The notes: generated by a model not told the origin, from the sequence alone. A DNA stretch of 64,000 nucleotides from Levilactobacillus mulengensis (GCF_003946045.1 NZ_RHNW01000007.1:1-64000), one strand, 5' to 3'. Counted from the first letter of the stretch, positions 52,221 to 60,370 are shown. Numbers and translations: made by a program.

Positions 52221-52961
52221 TTATTGTGCCGTGTACCCACCGTCGACCACGAATTCCGCTCCCGTTGAGAAGGAGGACTCGTCTGAGGCTAGGTATAGAG
52301 CCATGTTGGCAATTTCATCGGCTTGGGCTAACCGCTTCATGGGGTGTAGATCTTCCAGCGATTTCCGCATTTCTGGGTAGGCGTCAACTATTGGTGTGTG
52401 AACATACCCTGGGTGAATCGAGTTGACCCGGATGGCGTACCCCTTTTCTGCGCAGTAGAGGGCCGCGGATTTGTTTAGCATCCGTACGCCACCCTTCGCT
52501 GCGTTGTAGGCAAATAGGTTAGAAATCCCAATCAATCCGGCAATGGATGACAAATTAATAATGGATCCGCCCTTGGCTTTCATGTGGGCAATGCCGTGCT
52601 TGACGCCAAACATGACGCCGTCTAAGTCGACCGAGAGAACGCGATGCCAATCAGCTTCTTCAATCTCCTCGGCGTTGTCAAAGTGTAAAATCCCCGCATT
52701 ATTCATCAGGATATTGACCGCACCAAAGTTTTCTTCTGCAGCGGCAAAGACGGGTTCCCAATCCGCTTCCTTGGCAACATTCTGTTTCACAAAGATGGCT
52801 TGATCCGGACCGATTTCCTTTAAGGCTGCTTCACTGCCCTTATCGTCGATGTCCGTGATGACGACCTTGGCACCTTCACGCGCAAAGGCTTTCGCCGAAG
52901 CCAATCCAATTCCCTTGACGCCACCAGTAACAATCGCAACTTTACCTGCTAAACGAGCCAT
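52221..52961 (-). CDS. Short-chain dehydrogenase/reductase, R-specific alcohol dehydrogenase-like
   Basis: 246 residues from ATG 52961. TGGVKGIG cofactor loop near residue 12, NNAGI near 88, catalytic Ser in NLSSIAG and YNAAK near 152, C-terminal STGAEFVVDGGYTAQ. The ending matches the Lactobacillus R-alcohol dehydrogenases of this size. VITDIDDKG after strand 2 (Asp) suggests NADH rather than NADPH. Substrate (ketone, diacetyl/acetoin or other) is open. AGAGGAAA lies upstream. A possible CcpA site lies in the promoter region near 53036. Confidence 0.9.
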   Translation of the reverse strand: MARLAGKVAIVTGGVKGIGLASAKAFAREGAKVVITDIDDKGSEAALKEIGPDQAIFVKQNVAKEADWEPVFAAAEENFGAVNILMNNAGILHFDNAEEIEEADWHRVLSVDLDGVMFGVKHGIAHMKAKGGSIINLSSIAGLIGISNLFAYNAAKGGVRMLNKSAALYCAEKGYAIRVNSIHPGYVHTPIVDAYPEMRKSLEDLHPMKRLAQADEIANMALYLASDESSFSTGAEFVVDGGYTAQ

Positions 52962-53310
52962 AACATTTCCTCTTCTCTTATTTAGTGAACTGCTTGAAAC
53001 AGCCACAGTCTATACCGAAGAAATTGTGTGCACTAGCGAAAACGCTTTATTCTTGATTGGATAGTGCCGTAAAAGGTGTGATTGTATTGGTAGTTTAATT
53101 ACTTTCTCGCTTTGACGACTGGAAATTGCGGTTGATGCCAAGTCGTCACCAGTACTTTTGGCATTTACTGAATTGGACTTTTATCGGTGTGGGCGATTTA
53201 CTTTTTAGCTGTTTTGACTGGGTTTTTAGTTTTATATTTAGCCGATTAGTGTTCATAAGGTCAAATAAATAACTCCGGGCTTATGATCTGTATTTTGGTT
53301 TGGTTCGTTT
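52962..53310 (-). promoter_or_regulatory. Upstream region of the SDR gene with a cre-like dyad
   Basis: A TATAGA box (minus strand, 53010-53015) precedes the SDR gene. Just upstream, AGCG-AAAA-CGCT at about 53036-53047 forms a dyad close to the CcpA cre consensus, though flanks do not match fully. The rest (53050-53310) has no supported gene. Confidence 0.35.
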
Positions 53311-53395
53311 GACTGGCTCTCGCCAAACTATCCCTATCCTGGCGGCCTCCGAAACGTGTTCCGCAAGGCAGCTCCCTCCGCTTAACACCATTAAG
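53311..53395 (+). repeat. Family S repeat, truncated copy S3
   Basis: Constant flank GGCTCTCGCC..TGGCGGCCTCCGAAACGTG then GTTCCGCAAGGCAGCTCCCT..CGCTTAACACC; the second hairpin arm is missing. It lies about 40 bp upstream of S4 in the same orientation. Confidence 0.7.
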
Positions 53396-53437
53396 AAAAT
53401 ATCCCAGAGTCTTCTGCTGAAACTGCTTTGGACCGTC

Positions 53438-53600
53438 TGACTATCTCTCGCCATAGCATCCTGGTCCTGGCGGCCTCCGAAACGTGCTCCGCGAGCCAGA
53501 CTCCTGCGCTTAACCCGGCTAAGGAAATATCCCAAGCCCGGGGATATTCCCTTAGCCACGTTAATGCTCAGAGTCTAAGCGGCTCGCTCCGCACTCTTTT
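53438..53600 (+). repeat. Family S hairpin repeat, copy S4
   Basis: GTGCTCCGCGAGCC / GGCTCGCTCCGCAC, AGACTC/GAGTCT, CGGCTAAGG/CCTTAGCC, apex ATATCCC/GGGATAT. AGACTC/GAGTCT replaces GGTCC/GGACC of S1, and the apex is also fully replaced with pairing kept. Confidence 0.8.
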
Positions 53601-53609
53601 CTTATACAA

Positions 53610-53645
53610 CAAAAAAAGCCGGAGTAACCACTCTCCGACTCCCAC
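53610..53645 (-). terminator. Minus-strand terminator
   Basis: AGTCGGAG-AGTGGTTA-CTCCGGCT followed by TTTTTTT on the minus strand; ends a transcript from the promoter near 53900 and possibly the kinase operon. Confidence 0.7.
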
Positions 53646-54011
53646 TAGCATCATTAGAGCATTCAACATAATCACAGTTTGTAGTCAGGATAACGCTGTC
53701 ACTCAAATCAGCCATAATCTCAATATGTAGTATTGAGCAATTCAAATCACTTTTAGTTAGTTAAAACTAATTGTGCCGTGAAGTTCCTCCTAATCGTAAA
53801 GATTGAGAGTAATTTCACAATGTCGAGAACCCGCAAAATCACTTTATTTTCCGACTTCCCTGAAAGATTGATTGGTATTACAAGACCTAGTATATCAGAT
53901 GGGTGTAGAAATGCAAGCGTTTTCAGACAATTAGTTTATTCGAACGAAACCATTCTGTAAACGATTTTGCATGCTGACTTTGTGAATACTCCAAGGCCCC
54001 GGTTACTTCAG
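53646..54011 (-). promoter_or_regulatory. Short transcription unit of unknown product downstream of the kinase operon, with promoter and cre-like site
   Basis: Minus strand TTGCAT (53911-53916), 16-bp spacer, TATACT (53889-53894) is a good promoter. Overlapping its -35 is TGAAAACGCTTGCA (53912-53925), one mismatch from the CcpA cre consensus. The transcript would run about 270 nt to the terminator at 53610. A GTAAAGATTAGGAGGAA-like Shine-Dalgarno (about 53783-53790) is not followed by a usable start. A frame from GTG 53849 gives 29 residues. Product unclear: small RNA or peptide. Confidence 0.4.
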
Positions 54012-55337
54012 CTAGTCCTTCGGTAGGGCCACACTTAATTGGCCCCAATGGAGTTTCATCTGCAAAGTCAGCACCGCTTTAGCCGGTAACAATTCGTGAG
54101 CATTAGAAAAATCTAATATTCCATCTTCAGCCATGATTCGGGTATGCCCGTCTAACTGGGCCTCCCCGGGCACCGGAAAGGTCAGCGACCACCGCAGTTC
54201 CTTTGCCGTCTCCTTCAATTCAAACGTCACGATGGCCGGCTGGCGCTTGCCTAGCACGGGTAACGCTGGTGGCAAGGCCGCATCCACGATTCGACCCATA
54301 TCCTTTAGCGTTATCACCGTCGCTGTGAGGGGCTCGGGTACCTTAACGAAGAGCTGAACACCCTGCTGCTGGGCTAATAAATAATTATGATAAAGCTGAT
54401 ATCGCAGCGCCGCACTGGGAACATTGACCAGGTCCTCAATCGTCAGATCCGCGGCATTGCTGGTTTCCCAGCCCGAGCGGATGTCGATATACAACTGCCG
54501 AAAGCCCTCGTAATCTTGATCCGCAAGGTAGCCCCCTAAGCCTAATAACATGTTTTGATAGTCATGATTAAATTTGCGGACCGCTCCCATTTGCCGGTTC
54601 AATTCCGTCGTGTACTGCTCCCGAAATTTTCGTTGATCGGTCTGAAATCGTGTGTGCTCCGTTTGTAAGTGGGTCTGCATCAGCATGTACGTGCTCAACG
54701 TCAGGCCAACCACCAGAGTGCCCGCGATGCCGCCCAGAAAAACCAGGTAGGACTCCGAGTCTTGCAGGGTTTGTAAGGAATACTCGAATAAAATGTAAAT
54801 CACGCCCAGCACCGACATGAAAGCCAGAAACAGGTATTCCATTGAGCGCCCCACGATATCTTGAATCAAATTTTCCATCGGCGCTCTAGTCAGCCACAGG
54901 CCGGAGCCAATCACGGCAAAAATAATATTATTAATCACTAATTCAATCAAGGTTCCCCAGAAACTAGCGGCAAACACCTTTCCGGTCAAGGCAATCGCAC
55001 CGGCAATCATCATCATATCAATGAATTCAATCAACAAATAGGCCAGCATGGTCACATCGATAAACGCCGGCAGATACTGCCATTGGTGCCGCAATCCCAT
55101 CACGGCGAATTCAAAGCCTAATAGCAAAATGACGGGCAACGCCCCCAGGAGCGTGCTATGCGCCGTAAAAGGATTTAGTAGGTCGACCGTCGTATAGGCT
55201 GCCGCAATTAGCGCACAGTACAACGATGTGTGCTTCATCGGCAACAATTGTGGGAACCAATAGTATTGAAACAGGACGAACCAGAAGCTCATCGAGTAAT
55301 CCGCCAGCCCCAGGCTCAATTGACTCACCGTAATCAC
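54012..55337 (-). CDS. HPK10-type histidine kinase homologue: phospho-accepting His kept, ATP-binding boxes lost
   Basis: 441 residues from GTG 55337 (GGGGAG upstream). Five to six membrane helices (about residues 10-215), then a coiled linker and the H-box VRKFNHDYQNMLLGLGGYL with His258 (codon 54564-54566). In the catalytic region the N-box position reads MGRIVDAALPPAL, where active relatives have D-N-A-I-E; the Asn is Ala and the Glu is Pro. No G-box glycine motif is present. So it should accept but not donate phosphate by itself. It follows its paralogue by 4 bp and belongs to the AgrC/PlnB peptide-sensing group by layout. Confidence 0.88.
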   Translation of the reverse strand: MITVSQLSLGLADYSMSFWFVLFQYYWFPQLLPMKHTSLYCALIAAAYTTVDLLNPFTAHSTLLGALPVILLLGFEFAVMGLRHQWQYLPAFIDVTMLAYLLIEFIDMMMIAGAIALTGKVFAASFWGTLIELVINNIIFAVIGSGLWLTRAPMENLIQDIVGRSMEYLFLAFMSVLGVIYILFEYSLQTLQDSESYLVFLGGIAGTLVVGLTLSTYMLMQTHLQTEHTRFQTDQRKFREQYTTELNRQMGAVRKFNHDYQNMLLGLGGYLADQDYEGFRQLYIDIRSGWETSNAADLTIEDLVNVPSAALRYQLYHNYLLAQQQGVQLFVKVPEPLTATVITLKDMGRIVDAALPPALPVLGKRQPAIVTFELKETAKELRWSLTFPVPGEAQLDGHTRIMAEDGILDFSNAHELLPAKAVLTLQMKLHWGQLSVALPKD

Positions 55338-55341
55338 GTGC

Positions 55342-56658
55342 TCATCTCCCCGGCTTCGTTAAAATCAGCGTCAGATACAGCATCCCGCGTTTCAAAGCAA
55401 TCTGTAGGGCCGCATTAGGTGTCTCATCGACAATTTCTCGAACCGTGTTCAGGCCCTGACCGTGGCCCTCACCCTTGGTCGTGTACCCCGCTGTCATAAA
55501 TTCATTAATCTTCGGCGGATTGGTGGTCGACACCGGATTAGCCACTGCCAGCTCAACGGCATCGGGATAATCCAACACGGCACAGTAAATAGCCGTCCGC
55601 CCAGCAACGGCGCCGGCTTCGATGGCGTTATCCAACAGAATTCCCATCACGCGCAACAATAGCACGCTGTCCATGGGCAGACTACGAATGGCAGTCGGCA
55701 CTTCAAGCCGCAACGACAAACCCCGATTCTGCGCGGCCAATATTTTCTGAAAGAGCAGACTCTTTAGGGCGGGGTCGTTTAACCGTTGCAGCCCCTCCTC
55801 TTCGATGCCCGCCAGGTGGCTGGTCGCCTGCCAACGCGAATTCAGCGTTTGATAATAGGCCGTTAGCCCTTGGTAATCCTTGGCGTCCAGGTAGTCGCCC
55901 AGCCGTAACATCTGTTTTTGATAAATCTGTTTGAACTCGCGAATGGCCCGGACTTGATTGGAAATTCGCCGGTCATAACGCGTCCGCAGCAACGTTTCCT
56001 GGTACAAGGCCCGGACCCGTTGCCGGTGGAAAAAGCTTTGCAGGAAGAAAAACAGACTGGTACTGATCAACAGGATCATCACCAGTTCCACGCTCAGCGC
56101 AAACGTCATCATTGCGTGGGTGATGGCCAGCCGGTGAATGATGGTTGAGGACAATTGTGCTAGAACCCCCAGGCTGATCAGCAAGGACATGACCGTCACC
56201 TGTTCCTTCCGATTAAAGGCCAGTCGTTCCAAGTTCCCAGGTTGCAGGCGCATCCCCGTCACGGCAATCGAGAACAAACTATAGATAGCCAGTTGAAAAA
56301 TGAGGCGACAGGCAATCACCAGTGGCAGTTGACTCGTGGCAAAGCCAAACAATTCAATCGTGACGGCCCGCACCACGTCGTTTACCAGCACCACGACTAA
56401 GTAAATCACGATGGTCGCGTTGACAAAAATCACCGTCATCCGCGGCCGGTGGTGCATTAAGTATAGCAGCGCGCTCAGTGGCGGCAGAATCAGGGCCCAG
56501 GATTCACCGATGACAGCCGGAATCAGGCCCCATCCAATCCACTTGAGGGGAAGTTTCCAGTTTTGTGGCCGGATGACCCCGATCCAAAGCGTGATGAACC
56601 ACTGCATGGTCACGGCCAGCACCAAGTTTATCCAAAAATGTGTGTCAAAGACGTGCAC
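55342..56658 (-). CDS. HPK10-type histidine kinase homologue: ATP-binding boxes kept, phospho-accepting His lost
   Basis: 438 residues from GTG 56658, with AAAGGG 8 bp upstream; GTG 56667 is too close to that site. Six membrane helices (about residues 10-210). At the H-box it reads IREFKQIYQKQMLRLGDYL: Gln244 (codon 55927-55929) replaces His and Ile replaces Asp. The N-box GILLDNAIEAG (Asn344) and G-box KGEGHGQGLNTV (about 395-406) are intact, so ATP binding is expected. It would have to phosphorylate a partner, most simply the His258 of the neighbouring paralogue. Translationally linked to both neighbours (gaps of about 13 and 4 bp). Confidence 0.88.
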   Translation of the reverse strand: MHVFDTHFWINLVLAVTMQWFITLWIGVIRPQNWKLPLKWIGWGLIPAVIGESWALILPPLSALLYLMHHRPRMTVIFVNATIVIYLVVVLVNDVVRAVTIELFGFATSQLPLVIACRLIFQLAIYSLFSIAVTGMRLQPGNLERLAFNRKEQVTVMSLLISLGVLAQLSSTIIHRLAITHAMMTFALSVELVMILLISTSLFFFLQSFFHRQRVRALYQETLLRTRYDRRISNQVRAIREFKQIYQKQMLRLGDYLDAKDYQGLTAYYQTLNSRWQATSHLAGIEEEGLQRLNDPALKSLLFQKILAAQNRGLSLRLEVPTAIRSLPMDSVLLLRVMGILLDNAIEAGAVAGRTAIYCAVLDYPDAVELAVANPVSTTNPPKINEFMTAGYTTKGEGHGQGLNTVREIVDETPNAALQIALKRGMLYLTLILTKPGR

Positions 56659-56671
56659 GCCTGTCACCCTT

Positions 56672-57427
56672 TCAAGCCTTCAGATGTTTCTGCACCAGCG
56701 TTTTGACCTCATGAAAACGCCGGGTCGCCACGTCCGTTCGGTCCCCATTGGGGAAAAGCAGTTGACGATTCACTTCGTCGATGCCGCTCACGTTAGCCAA
56801 GTTGACCAGAAAACTCTTGTCCGTTCGATAAAGCTCCGGATACTGATCCGCAATTTCCTTCAGAAATCCAGGAAACTCAACCAATTGGCTGGCCGCGTGA
56901 ACCGTGACCTTGTGCGGCGTCTCCGCGGTCGCCACAAAATAAACATCACCCATTGGTAGGCTAAAATTCCGGCCACCAATCATGTAACTGAAGAGGTTTT
57001 CCGTATTGCTTAAGTAATTGGTATAGCGCTCATACCCGTAATCGATATTTTCCCGGAGTTTCTGGTCGATTTGCTCGCGCCCAAGGTCCTTCACGATGAA
57101 GTCCATTGGCTCTACCTTCCGCTCAAACGTTAACAACGCCATTTCCGAGTGGGTCGTCACGAAGACGATTTCGGCGAATCCCAGTTGTTTTCTAATGGCA
57201 ATGGCGGTCTCTAACCCCGACATCTGTTCAGCGGGAAATTCAATGTCTAAGAAAAATAGTGCATACTCCGGCGGGTCAATCGTCAACTGATGCAACAACT
57301 CTGCTGGACTCGCTGTCGCACAGACGACCTGCATATCATAATCATTGATCAAAATGTAACGCTGAACCACATCCGTATAATGTTTCAACTGTTCAGGATT
57401 GTCTTCACAAAGGTAAACGGCCAACAC
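56672..57427 (-). CDS. LytTR family response regulator (AgrA/ComE/PlnC type)
   Basis: 251 residues from GTG 57427, with AAAGGG 10 bp upstream. Receiver domain: acidic pair in LCEDN near residue 8, phospho-Asp61 in ALFFLDIEF, Thr in VFVTTHSE, Lys in DFIVKDLG. LytTR DNA-binding domain at about 145-250 (VYFVATAETPHKVTVHA; ELYRTDKSFLVNLANVSGID). All phospho-relay residues are intact. Such regulators bind pairs of direct repeats about two helical turns apart and usually control bacteriocin or quorum genes. First gene of the operon with the two kinase paralogues. No signal-peptide gene was recognised nearby. Confidence 0.92.
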   Translation of the reverse strand: MLAVYLCEDNPEQLKHYTDVVQRYILINDYDMQVVCATASPAELLHQLTIDPPEYALFFLDIEFPAEQMSGLETAIAIRKQLGFAEIVFVTTHSEMALLTFERKVEPMDFIVKDLGREQIDQKLRENIDYGYERYTNYLSNTENLFSYMIGGRNFSLPMGDVYFVATAETPHKVTVHAASQLVEFPGFLKEIADQYPELYRTDKSFLVNLANVSGIDEVNRQLLFPNGDRTDVATRRFHEVKTLVQKHLKA

Positions 57428-57935
57428 AACTATCACACCCTTTCAACTAGTCTTGCACAGTACCTATTACCCACTAATGTACCTTGAAATTGACTTGTTT
57501 GCAATCGTTTTGCGGTGCCCTCTAGGCATAAAAAAGAACCACCAGTCTTGGTAGCCCTCTTCTAAGTGGATTATTTAATTCCAGTCGGCAAATTAGCACT
57601 CCCCCAAGTTCTAACTACTCGTGTCCCTTAGGCCTCCGATAACCACTACTTACTCTTCAGCACATTGGTCAAATCTTCAAAACGCCATTAACCTAAGTGA
57701 CAACTCATTCTGACGCACTGTCAGGCCGACAATATCTGATTAGATAACCAGTGGATGCCCCTCAATCATGTTAACCCGTTATTCACGTATACTTTAACCG
57801 ATTGACTGGCAAAATCAGTTGCCGTAAAACTGACCTCTTCCAACTGTTACTACTTTAACATGAAACGCCTCAATAAGGGAGGAAGTCGCAAAAACGTCAT
57901 TTAACGCACGTTAAAGCTTGAAAAAATCACACAAT
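57428..57935 (-). promoter_or_regulatory. Upstream region of the regulator-kinase operon
   Basis: 508 bp with no supported ORF. On the minus strand CGGTTAA and GGGTTAA (about 57770-57801) are direct repeats 23 bp apart, a spacing suited to LytTR regulators. A terminator lies at 57530-57563, so a transcript starting near 57760-57900 ends before the operon; it holds only very short ORFs (about nine residues or fewer with ATG starts). Confidence 0.35.
57530..57563 (-). terminator. Terminator upstream of the regulator operon
   Basis: Minus-strand GGCTACCA-AGAC-TGGTGGTTC followed by TTTTTT. Confidence 0.6.
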
Positions 57936-58364
57936 TTAATTGTGCCGTAGTGAATAAGTGATGAATCCCCCTAAAATCAGTGGGCTCGTGAAGGCGAGCA
58001 CGATGTCTAGCAGGACTAACCAATACCACTTCAGTGTCGTTTTCGGCGCTGCCTGAAGTCGCGGGGCGCGCGCTGGCTTGGCCATTTTCTCATAGACGGA
58101 GGCCGTATCATCACTCGCTTTTTTCAGTCCCCGTTTCCGCCGCCGGCGAATTGTGGGGGCCTTCACATCCCGGTTGTCTTCGAGGATGACCCACTTCGCA
58201 AAGGCAAAGCACAACAGGCAGACCAGGAAGTACCAGTCGGCAATCGACATCCCCGGTATCAGGCGCCACTGCGCATAGTTGAGGTGCCCGAGTAACATAA
58301 AGATCAGGGTAAAAATCAGACCGATCCCGGTTTGTTTGACCCAATACTGTACGGATAATTTCAT
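57936..58364 (-). CDS. Membrane protein of unknown function
   Basis: 142 residues. Hydrophobic segments at about 12-28, 42-62 and 112-138 surround a basic cytosolic loop (IRRRRKRGLKK..). GAGTCACCTCATG-type start with a weak ribosome binding site before ATG 58364. No family recognised. It is upstream of the two-component operon on the same strand but separated by 500 bp and a terminator. Confidence 0.6.
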   Translation of the reverse strand: MKLSVQYWVKQTGIGLIFTLIFMLLGHLNYAQWRLIPGMSIADWYFLVCLLCFAFAKWVILEDNRDVKAPTIRRRRKRGLKKASDDTASVYEKMAKPARAPRLQAAPKTTLKWYWLVLLDIVLAFTSPLILGGFITYSLRHN

Positions 58365-58412
58365 GAGGTGACTCCTTTTCTTTTTCCAAATCGTTCGTTA
58401 AAATGGAACTGC

Positions 58413-58659
58413 GGTTGGCCAGTTGGCGATGTGTTGGATCAGGCCGCTCCCGGCGGCGGGCTCAGGGTGCCCTGCTATGGGGCCGGTTCCAGCCTGAGAG
58501 GCGGTCTTCCACCTCAACTTTGAGCCTGAGAATCGGTCTCAAAGATTGTCCCGTGGACTAACCTGAGCAAATCACTCAGCTAAGTCCACCGACACAGCTG
58601 GGCACCCTGGCCCGCCTCTGGTCGCTGAGACTAGCCAATCATTGTCAGCTGGCTGAACC
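58413..58659 (-). repeat. Family R cloverleaf repeat, copy R15 (long form, different ends)
   Basis: Outer arms GGTTGGCCAGTTGGCGATG / CATTGTCAGCTGGCTGAACC replace the usual ends but still pair. Closing GGGCTCAGGGTGCCCTGCTATG / CACAGCTGGGCACCCTGGCCC; H3, H2, H1 intact. Confidence 0.85.
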
Positions 58660-58771
58660 ACGTAGCGTTTTACTATTCATGTTCTCGACTAACTGATTCG
58701 CTTCACAGAAGATTACGCCAATATTAAACAAGCTGGCCCCCTTGAGCACGATTCGTTGACGTGCTAAACCA

Positions 58772-58870
58772 GTGTCAGCCGCAAATCTAGGAAAACTGAG
58801 ACCATCTAGGTCGTTGTTAGTGACCAGAGGCAGATCAAAGTGATCGGCTGTGTCGGTGGTCTTGACCTCA
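58772..58870 (+). repeat. Family R repeat, copy R16 (truncated)
   Basis: Starts at GTGTCAGCCGCA and runs through the left closing arm AGATCAAAGTGATCGGCTGTG to H1's first arm (GTGGTCTTGACC), then homology ends. Confidence 0.7.
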
Positions 58871-58949
58871 ATCTCAATTAACCAACCGCCAGATAAGGCG
58901 AATCAATAGCCCAGACAACCGATGCACAGAACGGAACGAGCTAAATCCA

Positions 58950-59205
58950 TGTCAGCCACCGGTCTGGGAAAACTGGGCCGGTCGTGGAAGTGACCAGAGG
59001 TGAGCCAAGGCGACCAGCTGTATCGATGGTCTTAACTGAGCGAACTTTCTCAGTTTAGAGCATGGGACAACCTTTGAGACCGCCTTTTGGCTCAAAGTTG
59101 AGGTTCCAGACCGCCCTTTGGCTGGAACCGGCCCCACAGCAGGGCGCCTTGAGCTCACCGCCGGGAACGGACGCGGCCAGGACCAGTTTTCACCAGACCG
59201 GCAAT
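58950..59205 (+). repeat. Family R cloverleaf repeat, copy R17 (long form)
   Basis: GGTCTGGGAAAACTGGGCC / GGACCAGTTTTCACCAGACC; closing GAGCCAAGGCGACCAGCTGTA / CCACAGCAGGGCGCCTTGAGCTC; three hairpins intact. Ends 36 bp before the greA start codon. Confidence 0.9.
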
Positions 59206-59240
59206 GCGCAACAAATAAATATGTAAATTGAGGTGATACG

Positions 59241-59726
59241 ATGGCAGGAGACTTTAACCCCATCACAGCGGCCGGCTACCGAGAGCTGCAAACAAAAATT
59301 GCGGCCCTCGAAGCCGACCGTCCCGAAAAGATTGCGATTCTAGCTGAGGCCCGGGCGCACGGGGACCTTTCAGAAAACGCGGAATATTCCGCCGCTAAAC
59401 GAGACCTACGCCACCTAGAAAGTCAGCTGCGGTTCTTCAATAAACAGCTCCAGTATGCCAAGGTCGTCAACCCCGCCGCTAACGACCAGGTCGAGCTCGG
59501 CAAGTGGGTCACCGTGACCTTTATGGATGACGATGACCAGGCCGTTTACCAACTGGTTGGCACTCAAGAAGCCGACCTCGAGGCAGGGAAAATCACCCGG
59601 GTGTCGCCGCTGGGCAAGGCCCTACTGGGACATCATCCTGGCGAAACGGTCACTATTCAGGCGCCCAACGCCAGTTACGACGTGCAAATCGTTGCCGTCG
59701 ACCTTGAACGTCCCTTATCCCATTAG
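59241..59726 (+). CDS. greA: Transcript cleavage factor GreA
   Basis: 161 residues. N-terminal coiled coil with the tip motif ARAHGDLSENAEYSAAKRD, carrying the acidic residues that enter the polymerase secondary channel, and C-terminal FKBP-like domain (ISPLGKALLGHHPGETV type: VSPLGKALLGHHPGE). Rescues backtracked RNA polymerase. The N-terminus and Asp-rich loop (FMDDDDQAVYQL) are diverged, so this may be a second GreA paralogue. GAGGTGA precedes ATG 59241. Own terminator. Confidence 0.93.
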   Translation: MAGDFNPITAAGYRELQTKIAALEADRPEKIAILAEARAHGDLSENAEYSAAKRDLRHLESQLRFFNKQLQYAKVVNPAANDQVELGKWVTVTFMDDDDQAVYQLVGTQEADLEAGKITRVSPLGKALLGHHPGETVTIQAPNASYDVQIVAVDLERPLSH

Positions 59727-59743
59727 TAGTATACCATGTTAAA

Positions 59744-59791
59744 CGCACCGCATCGGCCGCCTAGCGCGACAGGCCGGTGCGTTTTTTATTT
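59744..59791 (+). terminator. Terminator of greA
   Basis: AACGCACCG / CGGTGCGTT long hairpin followed by TTTT; overlaps the end of the convergent tetR gene. Confidence 0.85.
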
Positions 59792-60370
59792 TGCGCCGTA
59801 AACTGGCAACAAAATTTCATCAATCATTTCCGTCTGGGCGGCGACGGTCAACGTCTGCTGCCCAATGACTTCGTTTAACAATAGAATACCCGGCAAATTA
59901 ATGACCCGGTCAGACCACTCGCGTTGGGGAATATCCCCCCGGTCGGCTGCCCGGACCAATAGCGGCCGCAGGAAGGTTTTCAACGTGTCGGTGGTGTTAG
60001 CCCGACTCAGTAACTCCCCTAACTCCAGGTTACGCAACCGATCGGCCAACAATCCCCGCAGTGTTTCCCCGTTCAATCGGTCCAAAAAGGCCGCCATCTG
60101 GCCAAACAGGGCAAATAGGTCGCTACGCAGGCTCCCAGTGTCTGGCACCTGATAGTCCGGCAACTCACCGAACTTGATCAGCGCCGCAATCATGAGATGG
60201 GCCTTGTCGGGCCACCGCCGATACAACACCGTCTTGGTGGTCGCCGCCGCTGCCGCCACACCTTCAATCGTGGCATTTTGATAACCCTTTTCCTGTAATT
60301 GTTCCCAAGCCGCGGTCAGGATGGCATTTTCTAGGTCGGCCCCGCGCCGTCGTTTTTTATTTTCTGGCAT
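59786..60370 (-). CDS. TetR/AcrR family repressor of the adjacent drug exporter
   Basis: 194 residues. HTH at residues 10-58 (AILTAAWEQLQEKGYQNATIEGVAAAAATTKTVLYRRWPDK); C-terminal TetR_C domain with a regulatory pocket. Divergent from the MFS exporter with a 97-bp gap that carries a 16-bp palindrome, so it very likely represses both genes. Ligand unknown. Confidence 0.9.
   Translation of the reverse strand: MPENKKRRRGADLENAILTAAWEQLQEKGYQNATIEGVAAAAATTKTVLYRRWPDKAHLMIAALIKFGELPDYQVPDTGSLRSDLFALFGQMAAFLDRLNGETLRGLLADRLRNLELGELLSRANTTDTLKTFLRPLLVRAADRGDIPQREWSDRVINLPGILLLNEVIGQQTLTVAAQTEMIDEILLPVYGAK

Noticed and set aside
53778-53960. 60-codon plus-strand ORF near the kinase operon
   Set aside because: No ribosome binding site and it runs against a well-formed minus-strand promoter.
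57936-58389. Overlapping longer minus-strand frame (92 codons) at 58111-58389
   Set aside because: It is an out-of-frame shadow of the membrane protein at 57936-58364, rich in Arg/Pro with no start signals.
3553-59205. CRISPR array or rRNA-like content in the dispersed repeats
   Set aside because: Copies are long, widely spaced, in both orientations and lack regular spacers; they do not resemble rRNA or tRNA.
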